Below, piece after piece: positions 26,389 to 36,337 of a stretch of DNA of 64,000 nucleotides. The notes beneath the pieces were generated by a model. It was not told the DNA's origin and did not search any database. It saw only the letters and a list, made by a program, of their open reading frames with translations. The DNA lies in NCBI RefSeq assembly GCF_007859815.1, contig NZ_SJPH01000008.1, positions 94,140 to 158,139 of the forward strand, written 5' to 3'. The translations under genes and the position numbers were made by a program. Position 1 is the first letter of the stretch, and each line of letters starts with the position of its first letter. This stretch comes from Botrimarina hoheduenensis. Lineage in GTDB: Bacteria > Planctomycetota > Planctomycetia > Pirellulales > Lacipirellulaceae.

Positions 26389-29300
26389 TTAGACGCCGCG
26401 CCACCGCGGACCGGCAAGGGTGGCGAGGGCCTCATCCAGCGGATCGGTCGAGGCTTTGCTGCCGGTTGGCGTGCGACCGTCTGATTTCAGACCACTCTCC
26501 TTGAGCTCCGAATCGCTGGCATTGGGGTCCGAAGCCAGCAGCAGCAACGCTTGCCCCAGGGCATCGTCTCCGGTGCGTGCCGTGCTGCGTAACCTTACGA
26601 GCCGCTGCGCTCGTGACGACGCAGCGGTAGCGAGCCTGTAGCCAACTGGTGTTGGCGGTGCTTCGGATGCGCCCGGTTCCGCCAGCGATTCGGCCGCCGT
26701 ACTGGCGGGAGTCTCCGCCGTGGTCGCTTCCCGCGCTGCGAGCGGAGCGACGACCACGGGCGAAGCCGAAATGCCGATCGAGCCGGTGGCGATGCTAGAA
26801 GACTTGATCGCGGTCGCTTGCAAGACCGAGAAGCCCGCCGCTACCGCGCCGGCGTGGTCGCGATAGACCGTGTAGTCGGCGACGTCGACCTCGCCGTCTT
26901 CATTCAGATCGGCCGCGCGATCGGAAGAGCCATAGGCTGCTCGCCACGCCAGCTCGTCGGCGATATCGACCTTGCCGTTGGCGTCGATGTCGCCTGCCAT
27001 GACGATCGCCGAAGCGATCGATGCGGGCATTGGTGTCACGCTGCGCGTGGCTGCGCTGAGGGCACCGCTGGTCGTGCCGGCCGAAGAGGCTCCCCCCGCA
27101 ACCGGCGGATCGAAGTTGCCGACGATCGGCAGGGCCAGCTCATCGCCGAATTCGGCGTACCGATCGTTGCCGAACGGAGCTGGTGTGAACGGATGGTTGA
27201 GGTAGGTCGCGCTGCCGTAATTGGCGGGACGGGCCGCCGAGTCGGGGTTGCCCGACAGCTTGAGGTACCACTCCGAGGTTGTCCGCGGCGTTGCCGAGGA
27301 GTTGCGCGGGACCCACAGCCCGATGTCGTCGATGCCGTCTTGATCGAAGTCGGCGGCAACGGGACGGTCGAGCACCCCAGGATAGCCCCAGATAATCAGT
27401 TCTTCCGCGGCGTCGGTGAGACCGTCGTTGGCAAAGTTAAAAAAGAGCTGGTTGCTGTTGAACACCGCAGCATCATCGAGGCCATCGCCATCGAAGTCGC
27501 CAACGATCGGGTGCCCCATCAATCCATTGTAGAAAAGCGCGTCGCCTCCGCTGAGCACAAAGTCTCGGTTGGTGTCCAGCAGCCAGGATCCCCGGTTGTA
27601 CAGGCCGATCTCGTCGCCGTTGGCGAGGTTGCCGTCAAAGTTGCCCGCAACAGGGATCGCCCCGGCGGTGTCAAACCACTGCACGTAGCGACTCTGAGCC
27701 GCGATGATATCGCCGGAGCCTAGCGACACCACGCCGTCGTGATCGCGATCGATCAGCCAGCGATAGATCCCCAGTTCGGCCGAGTAACCGAACGCGGCAA
27801 GCGTGTCGAACCCGTCAGACTGCCCCGCGGTGTCGAGGCTGAACTTGCCGGCGAAAGCAAGGTCGTTAACGTTGTATCCGCCCGGACCGATTGCACCGGC
27901 CGGTGTTCGCACGGGCAGCGTGAACGAGAGGTCTGCGTTGGTCGCGTCGCCACCGATAACGCTCGTCGAGGGATTCCAGACAAAGTCGCCGTTGGCATCG
28001 ATCGAGATGTTGGCGGCGACGAAGGTTCCGATCTCGGGCCGGGAGTCAACGGTGAAGCGGCTCACGAAGTCACCGCCCGGCACTTTGTCTCCCGAAGGAA
28101 AGAGCGGCGTCTCCTGCGGCTCAGCGGCGTTCGACTCGCCGTCTAAGCGGTTGCCCGGATCGTCGGTCAACGAATCGACAATCGTCAGGGTGTACCGGTC
28201 GTCGGGGAGCGGATCGAAGAAATTGAGACGGATGGTGGTCTCGCCGGGGCCGCCCGACATGGTGTTGTCGATGAACTCGATTGACTCGATCGCGACCAGG
28301 CCTACCCGATCGCCAACCAGACGGTAGCGGCCCGGATTGGTCGCGATCGTGTCCGCGACTGCCGGGTAGACGAAGCCGCCGCCGACCGCCCCCGTCACCG
28401 CCGCAACGATCGCGCTCGCGATGTTCTCGCCCGAATTGGGATCGATCTGGAAGTAGAACGGATCGCCCGGATCGATCGGATCGCCGGCGATGCCGCTCGC
28501 GATACTCGCCCCGCTTTGGTTGGTGGAGCCTGTCAGGCGCGAAACCGCTTCCAGGTAATCGCGGGGACCGGAGCCGTTGAAGTTGGCATTGTCTCCCAGG
28601 CCGATCACGATCGCGCCAAGCCCGATCAGCGCGTCGATGGTTTCCTGGATCCCGCGTCCTGCGGCGACCGGGCCCGAAAACTCGGTGTCCCTGCCGGGCA
28701 AGAAACTCGCTTCGGAAACCATCACGCCATCGACTCCGACAAACACTTCGCCGCTATCAGCCGAATTGGTGTCGAAGTAGCGTGTGCCGACGTCGGTGGC
28801 GACCAGAATGATGGGGGTCGCTCCGTCGCGGAAGCCGCCACCGCCCCGGTTTCCCGCTGCCGGCAACTGCATGCCGGCCGGGGTGTAAGAACCAAAATTG
28901 GGCACATCGCCCGAGGAGCCCGGGTTCGTTTGCGGATTGTTTCCCGGCCCCTGCGAGCCCGCGACCCCGTTGTCCAGCACCGAACCGTTCGAGTTGCCGT
29001 CGTACCCTAACCCGGTCGCGATCTGAAACAGGGCTTCGATTCCCGACTCGGGCGAGTCGTCTCCGCCGCCTGGTGCCACTCGGGTCAAGGCGCTGTTGAT
29101 TGCGTCGGTGAAGCCGACCGTGCTATCCAGGACGATCGGTTGGTTCAGAATGAAGGGCAGGTTGTTGCCCGTGCTGTTGCCCGAACCGTTGCCGAAGTCT
29201 TCGAAACGTCCCACGCCAAAGCCCAGGTCCATACCGGGAATGGCTGCCTGCAAGGCGGCGATAATGCTGGGGAACTGGCTCGTCAGGGTGGGGGCGACTC

Positions 29301-32253
29301 CCGAGAAGCTTCCCGTATCGTCAAACAGCAGGAACACATCGATTGCCCCGGCACCCACCGCGCCTCCCATTCCCCGCATCGGGAAGTCGACAAAGTCGAT
29401 GTCTAGGCTGTTCACCAGCGGTGTTGGGCCGTCGGTCGATGGCTTGGGATCAAATAGGTCATAGTCCCGTTCGCCGGTGACATAGACTCCGCCGACCTGG
29501 GGTCCCTGCGTATCCAGGAAGATACCCAGCCGCTGCTCGGTGTCTCCTTCGCCATCCGAAGCGGTGTTGACGTTGCCGGCGACATCCTCGGCGGTCACGA
29601 GCAGTTGGCGTAGACCATCCAGGGGGAAGACCGAAGCCGCATTCAGGTCGATCGCCGAAGTGATCTCCCACCGACCGGTTGCGAAGGCGTTGTTACCGCT
29701 TAGGGGGATCGCCACGGTTTGGCCGAGCAACAGATCGCCCGCCGTGACGGCACCGTCGCCATCCAGATCAGCAAAGAGCCGGACAATGGCGTTCGCTTCG
29801 GCCTGGCCGAAGAACGTTGGGGTCGAGTCACTTGTGATGCGATCGCTCAGCGTGGTGGGGTCGGCGGCGACTCCGGTGTCACTCGCCGCGTCCAGCCCAT
29901 CGGTCGCATCGGTCGGATCACCGAACGCTACAGGGGGCGCTACCGTATCGATCTCGAAGGGGAGCAAGAAGTCGGGGCTGATGTTGCCCGCGCGATCTTC
30001 GATCTCCAGCTTGAAGTTGTGAACGCCGTCGGGGATGGCGGTCCCGTTCGTGTTGTTCAGGGTGAGCGAAATCTGGCGGGTGATGTCGGCAAATGTCACA
30101 AAGTCGCCGGTGTCCGCAAAGCTGTCGTAAACGAGCGTTTCGCTGGCTCCCACGTTGCCGTCGGGACGCACGTACAGACGGAACTTCACGTCATTGGGGA
30201 AGCCGTTCGTGGCTCCTCCCGCCGTGGTGGCGTTGCTCCGCATGACAACCGTCGGGCGGGACACCAGCGTGACATCGTCGGCGCTGGACCGTCCGGCGTC
30301 GGTCGTCAGGTCTAGGAACGGCGTGTTGGGCGCGTCCGTGTCGATCCAGACACGCAGCGCGTCGCCCTCGGCTGAACGCACACCGGCGGCGTTTTCGTAG
30401 ATCGCAAAGAGGTCATAGGTTCCGTCGGCAAGCGGTTCGAGCGTGATCTCCCAGAGGCCCTGACCGTCGCCCGCAACGCCGTCGCTGCCGTCGGTTCCGA
30501 TCGTGCCTTCGCCGACCAGCAAAGCGGGGCCCGCGACGCCGTTCACAACCCGGCGGGCAAAGACATCAACCTCCAGGTTCTGCGGACCAAAGCCGCTGAC
30601 CGCGATCTGGCGGATCGAGGTGACATTGTCCGTGTCTCGCATGCCCGTGTCGCTGCTAGCCAGCAGGTCGGGAGCGGCAGGAGCACCAAGCTCTCCTTCC
30701 GAGGCAATCGTGATGAAGATCGGTTCGGAAAGCAGCGAGTAGCCAACAGCGCCGCCACCCACGCCGCCCCCCCCATTGAATGCCGCGATCAGCTCATTGG
30801 TATTCGAGAACCGGATCGCCGCGGGGTCCATCGCCAACAACAGGTCTAGCGACGAGCCCGCACCGACGCCAAAGGCCCGTATGTTCTGTCCCAGGGTGTC
30901 GCGGATCGTAGCGACTTCATCAGCAAATCCGGAGCCGCCGTCACCGTCGGAGAGGAATACCACGTCCGTTGAGCCGTTGGGGAAACCCGCCTGACTGAGC
31001 GACGACAACACCCCTTGAAATGCGGATTCGAAATCCGTCCCGCCGGTGTCGCGCAACAGCATCAACGCCTCTTCGACGTTCGTTGTGCCATCGCCATCGG
31101 TGTCGGCAAGCGGCGTCGTGAAGAACTGAATCCCCGGCGTGTCGGGGTCCATGTCGATCAGATTCGCTACGGATTCGAACGCCACGATCGAGACCATCGC
31201 GGTGTTTCCGCTGCCGCGGTCAATCAGTTGCTGATTGAGCGCCTTGAACCCCGCGATCTCGGCGTCGAGGATCGTATTCGGTGTCCCGTCGCCGTTTTGG
31301 TCACCGATTGAATCGCCAGCAAAAGTGTTGCCGGTGCTGCCGGAGATATCGATCACAAACACCGCGTTCTCGGCGCTCAAGAGCGGTTGCCCAAGAATCA
31401 CCCGCGTGCGTGCCGATACGATGTACTCTCCATCGGGCAGCGCGGGCGCGGTGGCGGTCCATGCTGCGCTCAGGCCGAGCCGATCGGCATCGATCACCGT
31501 TACGGCACCGCTGGTGCGATTGGTGATCAGCAGATCGGTGTCGTAACCGATGCCACCTTCGCTATCGATGGTGCCGATCTGAACGTCGGCGCGGGGAATC
31601 TCGAGAAAGGTTTCCAGATCGTTCTGGATGACGAAGGAAGGCGTGTTGTCCGAGGTGATACCGTCTGAATTCGAGGCCCCGGTGTCGGAGTCGGGCGTGA
31701 GCGCCAGGCCGCTGGGCACCGGCGCGTGGAGATTCTCGATTTCCAAGGCATAAACGGTCCCCGAACCGAGCGCGCCGTCTGAGTCCGTGACCGTGAAGTA
31801 GTAGAGTTCTCCCTCGATCGCGGGCAGGGTGATCACTTCCGACGCGGCGCGGGGCCCGCCGATAAGTGACGCGCCCAGATCATCAACCACATCGATATCG
31901 ATCGCGTTGTTGGTGGCGAAAGCCTCGAGAACGATTTTGCCCGTCTGGTGAGCGCGGTAGCGAAACACATCGGTTTGGTCGCCGACGGCGCTATCCACGC
32001 GGAAGTTGGCGATCGAGACCGTCGGCTCCGAACCGATCGATTGCCCCAGCGGCGGCTCGAGGTCGTTCAATGCCTCGATGTCGTTGCCTCCGCCCCCTGC
32101 CCCGCCACCGATCAGCACTGCCAGCAGGCGGCGGTCCTCCAGCGGTTCGGCCCTAAGCCGACGCCCCCGTTTCCAATCCAGCACCCGGTCGATCGAGGAA
32201 GTCTTGCGAGAACCGGTGAGCAGCGCTTTCCCGCGGCGGACGAATCGGAACAT
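26389..32253 (-). CDS. Giant surface protein with two vWA domains, Ig-like modules, FG-GAP-like repeats and a dockerin
   Basis: The start is ATG 32253 (MFRFVRRGKALL), giving 1954 residues; the frame is open further upstream but has no protein character. Residues 38-45 are PLEDRRLLA-type, the planctomycete N-terminal motif of large surface proteins. Then come Ig-like modules, a first vWA domain at about 297-495 with MIDAS motif DISGS, more Ig-like modules (about 500-960), and a second vWA at about 975-1240 whose MIDAS reads DDTGSF. FG-GAP/VCBS-like repeats follow at about 1465-1720 (VGDFDGDGLDDAAVF, AADFDQDGIDDIGLW), then a dockerin-like calcium pair at about 1751-1805 (GDIDANGKVD, ADLNEDGEVDVADY). 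Adhesion or protein binding at the cell surface is inferred. Confidence 0.85.
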   Translation of the reverse strand: MFRFVRRGKALLTGSRKTSSIDRVLDWKRGRRLRAEPLEDRRLLAVLIGGGAGGGGNDIEALNDLEPPLGQSIGSEPTVSIANFRVDSAVGDQTDVFRYRAHQTGKIVLEAFATNNAIDIDVVDDLGASLIGGPRAASEVITLPAIEGELYYFTVTDSDGALGSGTVYALEIENLHAPVPSGLALTPDSDTGASNSDGITSDNTPSFVIQNDLETFLEIPRADVQIGTIDSEGGIGYDTDLLITNRTSGAVTVIDADRLGLSAAWTATAPALPDGEYIVSARTRVILGQPLLSAENAVFVIDISGSTGNTFAGDSIGDQNGDGTPNTILDAEIAGFKALNQQLIDRGSGNTAMVSIVAFESVANLIDMDPDTPGIQFFTTPLADTDGDGTTNVEEALMLLRDTGGTDFESAFQGVLSSLSQAGFPNGSTDVVFLSDGDGGSGFADEVATIRDTLGQNIRAFGVGAGSSLDLLLAMDPAAIRFSNTNELIAAFNGGGGVGGGAVGYSLLSEPIFITIASEGELGAPAAPDLLASSDTGMRDTDNVTSIRQIAVSGFGPQNLEVDVFARRVVNGVAGPALLVGEGTIGTDGSDGVAGDGQGLWEITLEPLADGTYDLFAIYENAAGVRSAEGDALRVWIDTDAPNTPFLDLTTDAGRSSADDVTLVSRPTVVMRSNATTAGGATNGFPNDVKFRLYVRPDGNVGASETLVYDSFADTGDFVTFADITRQISLTLNNTNGTAIPDGVHNFKLEIEDRAGNISPDFLLPFEIDTVAPPVAFGDPTDATDGLDAASDTGVAADPTTLSDRITSDSTPTFFGQAEANAIVRLFADLDGDGAVTAGDLLLGQTVAIPLSGNNAFATGRWEITSAIDLNAASVFPLDGLRQLLVTAEDVAGNVNTASDGEGDTEQRLGIFLDTQGPQVGGVYVTGERDYDLFDPKPSTDGPTPLVNSLDIDFVDFPMRGMGGAVGAGAIDVFLLFDDTGSFSGVAPTLTSQFPSIIAALQAAIPGMDLGFGVGRFEDFGNGSGNSTGNNLPFILNQPIVLDSTVGFTDAINSALTRVAPGGGDDSPESGIEALFQIATGLGYDGNSNGSVLDNGVAGSQGPGNNPQTNPGSSGDVPNFGSYTPAGMQLPAAGNRGGGGFRDGATPIILVATDVGTRYFDTNSADSGEVFVGVDGVMVSEASFLPGRDTEFSGPVAAGRGIQETIDALIGLGAIVIGLGDNANFNGSGPRDYLEAVSRLTGSTNQSGASIASGIAGDPIDPGDPFYFQIDPNSGENIASAIVAAVTGAVGGGFVYPAVADTIATNPGRYRLVGDRVGLVAIESIEFIDNTMSGGPGETTIRLNFFDPLPDDRYTLTIVDSLTDDPGNRLDGESNAAEPQETPLFPSGDKVPGGDFVSRFTVDSRPEIGTFVAANISIDANGDFVWNPSTSVIGGDATNADLSFTLPVRTPAGAIGPGGYNVNDLAFAGKFSLDTAGQSDGFDTLAAFGYSAELGIYRWLIDRDHDGVVSLGSGDIIAAQSRYVQWFDTAGAIPVAGNFDGNLANGDEIGLYNRGSWLLDTNRDFVLSGGDALFYNGLMGHPIVGDFDGDGLDDAAVFNSNQLFFNFANDGLTDAAEELIIWGYPGVLDRPVAADFDQDGIDDIGLWVPRNSSATPRTTSEWYLKLSGNPDSAARPANYGSATYLNHPFTPAPFGNDRYAEFGDELALPIVGNFDPPVAGGASSAGTTSGALSAATRSVTPMPASIASAIVMAGDIDANGKVDIADELAWRAAYGSSDRAADLNEDGEVDVADYTVYRDHAGAVAAGFSVLQATAIKSSSIATGSIGISASPVVVAPLAAREATTAETPASTAAESLAEPGASEAPPTPVGYRLATAASSRAQRLVRLRSTARTGDDALGQALLLLASDPNASDSELKESGLKSDGRTPTGSKASTDPLDEALATLAGPRWRGV

Positions 32254-32436
32254 GGCGGTCTGTCTGGGGGGGCAGGCTATCGAGACCGTGCCAGCAGATC
32301 GGCTAGCAGCGGGTCTTATGGATGGGCAATATGAGTTGGTTGCGGAGTATAGGCATTCCTTGCGGAGGGGATCAAGCAACTGTTGCGGACAACCCGATGC
32401 CACGCGGCCCTGTTGAGAACGTCAAATCAACAAAAA

Positions 32437-32466
32437 AACCCGCTCGCGCTGTCGCGCGAGCGGGTT
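32437..32466 (-). terminator. Intrinsic terminator for the porin gene
   Basis: A 13-base perfect stem (aacccgctcgcgc / gcgcgagcgggtt) with a 4-base loop is followed on the minus strand by a T run (the + strand shows seven A at 32432-32438). It lies between the porin stop at 32541 and the giant gene start at 32253. Confidence 0.85.
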
Positions 32467-32540
32467 GCTTAGTGCAATCTTGTTGCCGCTCTCGGCGGTT
32501 TGCCAAGAAGCGACCCCCCGTGCAGGGGGTTTGTGAGCCT

Positions 32541-33797
32541 TTAGTACCGAAGTTCCACGCGGGCAACCAACCCGTCGAAGCTCATCGTGTCGCCCAAGTC
32601 GGTGTAGTTGTCGGCCCGTACGGCATCGACCCAGTCGCTGGTCGTGACGACGTTGCCCCAGTGTTGGAACTGGTAGCCGGCCGATACCCGCATGCGATCG
32701 TTAGTCGTCTTAAGCCGGACACCGATCTCGTATTCAACCTGCGAGATGACGCGATTGTCTTGCCAGCGTGCTTCGGCAAGAAGAACGTCGGTGGTCGAGT
32801 TGACCATCGTGTAGTCGGCGTTGACGCGGCCGCTCATCGCCGCAGCAGACACCTTGCCATAAACCACAATCCCGCGTCCGACGTGACGCTCCAGATCGAG
32901 GCCCGCTTTGAGTCCTCCGCCATCGAAATCGATCATCGTGTCGGTGTCGATGGTTCCTGCGGCTCCGCCGGAGAAGACCCCCGTTTGGGCAAAATCCTGC
33001 TCGAGGTTGCCATAGACAGCACCTAGCGAGTAGCCCAGCGAGCACCAGTCGCAGCCGAGCAGCTGATCGTGAAACAGCACATCGACGAGTTGAAAGTCGA
33101 TGTTCTGAGTCGCGTCAACAGGCCCGACCGACGCGGTGATGGTGGAAAGCGGGTGGTGCACCAACGAGCGAACAGCGCCCCCGCCCCCCGGGATAACTGG
33201 CGGAATGAGCGAATCCGCCGCGCTCGATTCAAAGAACGTGTAAGACGCTGTGAGGCTCGCGCAGTCATCCAGATTGATTCCCATGCCCGCACGGAACCCG
33301 GGCTCGTAGTCTTGCTGGATTGATGCGATACGTCCGTAAGGCGCGGTGCCGGCTCCGCCGATCCCGTCTTGCTGCTGGGCGTGCGTGACGTCGCCGCCCG
33401 TGGGCCGCAGATACAGGAACTCGCCAAAGAAGAAACCGTGGTGCCGGGGCTTACAGGGCGGGCCGCACTCGCAGGCAAGCTCGCCACATGCGTCGCAAGC
33501 CGGCTGATAGCCATAGTCACAAGACTCCGGCTCGTAATTGAAGCACTGCTCCGGCGAGGGATGGCAGGCTCGCTCGATGAGGTCAGCCCCCGTCGATACC
33601 GTGCGGTAAGCCGGGGCGGTTGGCTGCCCCGCCGCGGGGGCTTCTGGCCCGTCGCCGACAAACACGACCGTGCTTTGCGGCTCTTCGATGGCGTAGAAAT
33701 CTTGATCGGCAAAGGCCGCTGAAGTCAGCGACAGCGCCATCAAGAACGAGTTTGCAACAGCTGCGCGGCGCGCACCCCAGGCGTGTCTGGCAGACAT
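32541..33797 (-). CDS. Lpg1974-type pore-forming outer membrane protein
   Basis: Starting at ATG 33797, the 418-residue protein has a signal peptide (MALSLTSAAFA-DQDF). A Cys-rich segment follows (ECGPPCKPRHHG and several nearby cysteines, about residues 75-115), as in planctomycete porin-like proteins. After FFFGEFLYLRP it becomes a beta-barrel with alternating aromatic strands, ending with tyrosine (VARVELRY), as outer-membrane barrels do. The block LKAGLDLERHVGRGIVVYGK is typical of the Legionella-type Lpg1974 family. The role is inferred to be an outer-membrane channel or structural barrel. A strong terminator follows. Confidence 0.8.
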   Translation of the reverse strand: MSARHAWGARRAAVANSFLMALSLTSAAFADQDFYAIEEPQSTVVFVGDGPEAPAAGQPTAPAYRTVSTGADLIERACHPSPEQCFNYEPESCDYGYQPACDACGELACECGPPCKPRHHGFFFGEFLYLRPTGGDVTHAQQQDGIGGAGTAPYGRIASIQQDYEPGFRAGMGINLDDCASLTASYTFFESSAADSLIPPVIPGGGGAVRSLVHHPLSTITASVGPVDATQNIDFQLVDVLFHDQLLGCDWCSLGYSLGAVYGNLEQDFAQTGVFSGGAAGTIDTDTMIDFDGGGLKAGLDLERHVGRGIVVYGKVSAAAMSGRVNADYTMVNSTTDVLLAEARWQDNRVISQVEYEIGVRLKTTNDRMRVSAGYQFQHWGNVVTTSDWVDAVRADNYTDLGDTMSFDGLVARVELRY

Positions 33798-34248
33798 TGG
33801 GCCCCCCCATCTTGCCATCTTGTGGTTGGATCGAAAATCGATCGCTTACACTCCCGCTATCGACCCGTACGGTCGTTGGACTTCGATCGATCTTGACGAT
33901 TGTGACGAACAATCGGGTTGTGATAGCGGCCCCTTGCGTCGGGCAAAGCGAGGCACAAGCAGGCCGGGACACTACCTGGAGCTGGTCAATGCCCGCAGCG
34001 GAGGTGTCTCCTGCACGATGTCTGCAGACGGGGCGAGGCTCGCTTCGGGGGGGGGGCTTTCTCCGTCTGTCCCCTTGCCCCGACGGCGGATCGCGCTAGT
34101 TTGTCATGGTACAGGCACGTTGGGTGCCACCTTGCCAGCCTCCCAAGCCCTCGCCCCCCTTTACGGTTTGCCCCGTCGCCTTCCTGGTGCCGAGACCCGG
34201 GCAGCCTTCTGCGAGGCATTCAAGTAGCTCTCCCCTCAGGCCCTCCGA
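33798..34248. other. Intergenic region between divergent porin and ABC exporter genes
   Basis: About 450 bases carry promoters for two divergent genes. I see no gene here: in-frame stretches have odd composition and no start signals. A 10-base G run is at 34047-34056. No hairpin or RNA gene was noticed. Confidence 0.5.
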
Positions 34249-36222
34249 TTGTCCCGCTCGACGCCCCCCTCTGCCCGTCCCGCCTCCGCCAAAACGCATC
34301 GCCAGGAACCTTCTCGGGCGCGGTTTGAGCGGTTCCGCCAGGCGTACGCTACGGGCGATGTTCGCTCCTACACCCACGATGAAGAAAGCGAAGCTCCGTC
34401 AGCCGCCAAAGCCTCGGATCAAAAGAAAGATCGGCACGGCAATGACGAACGCCGCCGGTACCTTCGGCTGTACTTGGCGTGGCTCTGGCCTCATCGGGGT
34501 GCCATCCTGCTGATGATGGGCCTGGCCCTGGCGGTGGCAACGCTCGAGGTCGCCCAGCCACTCTTCATGCGCTATGTGGTTGACGATGTGCTCCTGCGCG
34601 AGGGGCTCACCCGTGCGGAGCGTCTTGCCCGGCTGCATGTGGCCGGAGCCGTCTTGTTGGTGGTGGTTCTCTCGGATCGGTTGCTCGATATCTGGAAGAA
34701 CTGTCAGCAGCGGCTACTCAATCTGCGGGTGGTCCTTTCTCTGCGGCGGGCCTTGTTCGGGCGACTGTTGCGTTTGCCTCTCGGCAAGCTCAACGACATG
34801 AAGACGGGCGGGATCTTGTCGCGTCTGAGTGGCGATATCGACCGCACGACGGGGCTGATGCAGCTGGCGGTGATCTCGCCGGCGGTCTCGCTGGCGAGGC
34901 TGCTGATCGCGGTTGGCATCTTGCTCGCGGTCAACTGGCGGCTCGCGCTGACGGCAATGACGGTGATCCCCCCCGCCATGCTGATCAGCATGTGGGTGGC
35001 ACGGCGTATCCGACCCATCTATCGCTCGATGCGCAAGGAAAACTCCGAGATCGACGCCCGCGTTAGCGAAACCTTTGGCGGCATCCGCGTGGTGCGGTCT
35101 TTCCAACGTGAGACCCGGGAACTGGCCGGCTTCCTGGTGGGTCGTCACACGATCGCCCGCAAAGAACTGTTCGCCCACCGGCGTGAGATCGTGCTCTGGA
35201 GCAGCTGGGCCCTGATCTTGGCCACCGTGAACGTGGTGATCATCTGGTACGGCGGATTCCTGCAGCTCGCGGGGAGCGCTACGGTCGGCGATATTATGGC
35301 CTTCCAGTGGTACACCTTCATGCTGCTCAATCCGGTCTGGCAGATTGTTAACTCGTTCAGCGAGATGCAGCGTTCGCTGGCGGGCATGGAGCGTGTGTTC
35401 GAGGTGCTGGAGAGCTCCGAGGATAAGCCCGATCGGCCAGGCGCTCTTGAGGCACCGCGCCATGTGGATGAGATCCGCTTCGAGGACGTCACGTTCGCCT
35501 ACAACGACGGCGTGCCCGTGCTGCACGCATTTAATTTGACCGCCCCCGGCGGATCGGTTATTGCCTTGGTCGGCCGCAGCGGTGCCGGCAAGACCACGGT
35601 TACCGATCTTGTTGCGCGTTTTTACGACCCGACCGAGGGGCGCGTCACGCTCAACGGGATCGATCTGCGTGATCTGCGTTTGGACTCTTATCGCAGCCTG
35701 CTCGGCGTCGTCCAGCAGGAGACGTTCTTGTTCGACGGCAGCGTGCGTGACAACATCGCGTACGGCCGCCGTCACGCGAGTGATGCCGAGGTGATCGAAG
35801 CCGCGCGAGCGGCTAACGCCCACGAGTTTATTACGGATCTGCCCGCTGGCTACGATTCGCTCATCGGCGAACGCGGCGTGCGTTTGTCAGGCGGGCAAGC
35901 GCAGCGACTCTCGATCGCCAGAGCGATCCTTGCCAATCCACGGATCCTGATCCTGGACGAAGCCACCAGCAACCTCGATAGCGAATCTGAGCAGCTTATC
36001 CAGCAGTCGCTCGATACGCTGATGCACACACGCACAACGTTTGTTATCGCCCACCGGCTTTCGACGGTTGCCCAGGCCGATGAGATCGTCGTGCTAGACG
36101 AGGGGCGAATCGTTCAGCGGGGCAAGCATGAAGAGCTGATGCGGCGTGGCGGGCCTTACCGCGAGATGGTCGCCCGGCAACGCGATGCCATGAGCGACGG
36201 CGCGGCGCTAACCATCGGTTGA
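34249..36222 (+). CDS. MsbA-like ABC exporter, permease fused to ATPase
   Basis: The 657-residue half-transporter has six hydrophobic segments in about residues 80-360, then a nucleotide-binding domain. Seen: GRSGAGKTT (Walker A), an intact Q-loop (VVQQETFLF), LSGGQAQR (signature), ILILDEATS (Walker B) and the H-loop in FVIAHRLST. It is a type I exporter, working as a dimer in the inner membrane; lipid or drug export is inferred. The start at TTG 34249 is weak. There is no in-frame ATG before the first membrane segment and the first 75 residues are charged and low-complexity, so the true start is uncertain. Confidence 0.9.
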   Translation: MSRSTPPSARPASAKTHRQEPSRARFERFRQAYATGDVRSYTHDEESEAPSAAKASDQKKDRHGNDERRRYLRLYLAWLWPHRGAILLMMGLALAVATLEVAQPLFMRYVVDDVLLREGLTRAERLARLHVAGAVLLVVVLSDRLLDIWKNCQQRLLNLRVVLSLRRALFGRLLRLPLGKLNDMKTGGILSRLSGDIDRTTGLMQLAVISPAVSLARLLIAVGILLAVNWRLALTAMTVIPPAMLISMWVARRIRPIYRSMRKENSEIDARVSETFGGIRVVRSFQRETRELAGFLVGRHTIARKELFAHRREIVLWSSWALILATVNVVIIWYGGFLQLAGSATVGDIMAFQWYTFMLLNPVWQIVNSFSEMQRSLAGMERVFEVLESSEDKPDRPGALEAPRHVDEIRFEDVTFAYNDGVPVLHAFNLTAPGGSVIALVGRSGAGKTTVTDLVARFYDPTEGRVTLNGIDLRDLRLDSYRSLLGVVQQETFLFDGSVRDNIAYGRRHASDAEVIEAARAANAHEFITDLPAGYDSLIGERGVRLSGGQAQRLSIARAILANPRILILDEATSNLDSESEQLIQQSLDTLMHTRTTFVIAHRLSTVAQADEIVVLDEGRIVQRGKHEELMRRGGPYREMVARQRDAMSDGAALTIG

Positions 36223-36337
36223 CGTAGCGACGATTGGTTTAACCTGCTGGCCGGATGCCACGCGGCCAGTCGCCGCGATCGCGGACGATGTGCGGCTCAA
36301 GCGATCGTTGCCAAGCTTAGCGGTGCTGGCAACGTCG

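Noticed and set aside
26818..27723. 301-codon frame opposite the giant surface gene
   Set aside because: Shadow created by calcium-repeat codons; no independent start or motif.
34047..34056. Run of ten G as a structural element (G-quadruplex)
   Set aside because: One run alone cannot form an intramolecular quadruplex; no further G runs with loop spacing nearby.
34714..35823. 369-codon frame opposite the ABC exporter
   Set aside because: Shadow; residues are His/Arg/Gln-rich with no motif, while the opposite strand carries a full ABC signature.
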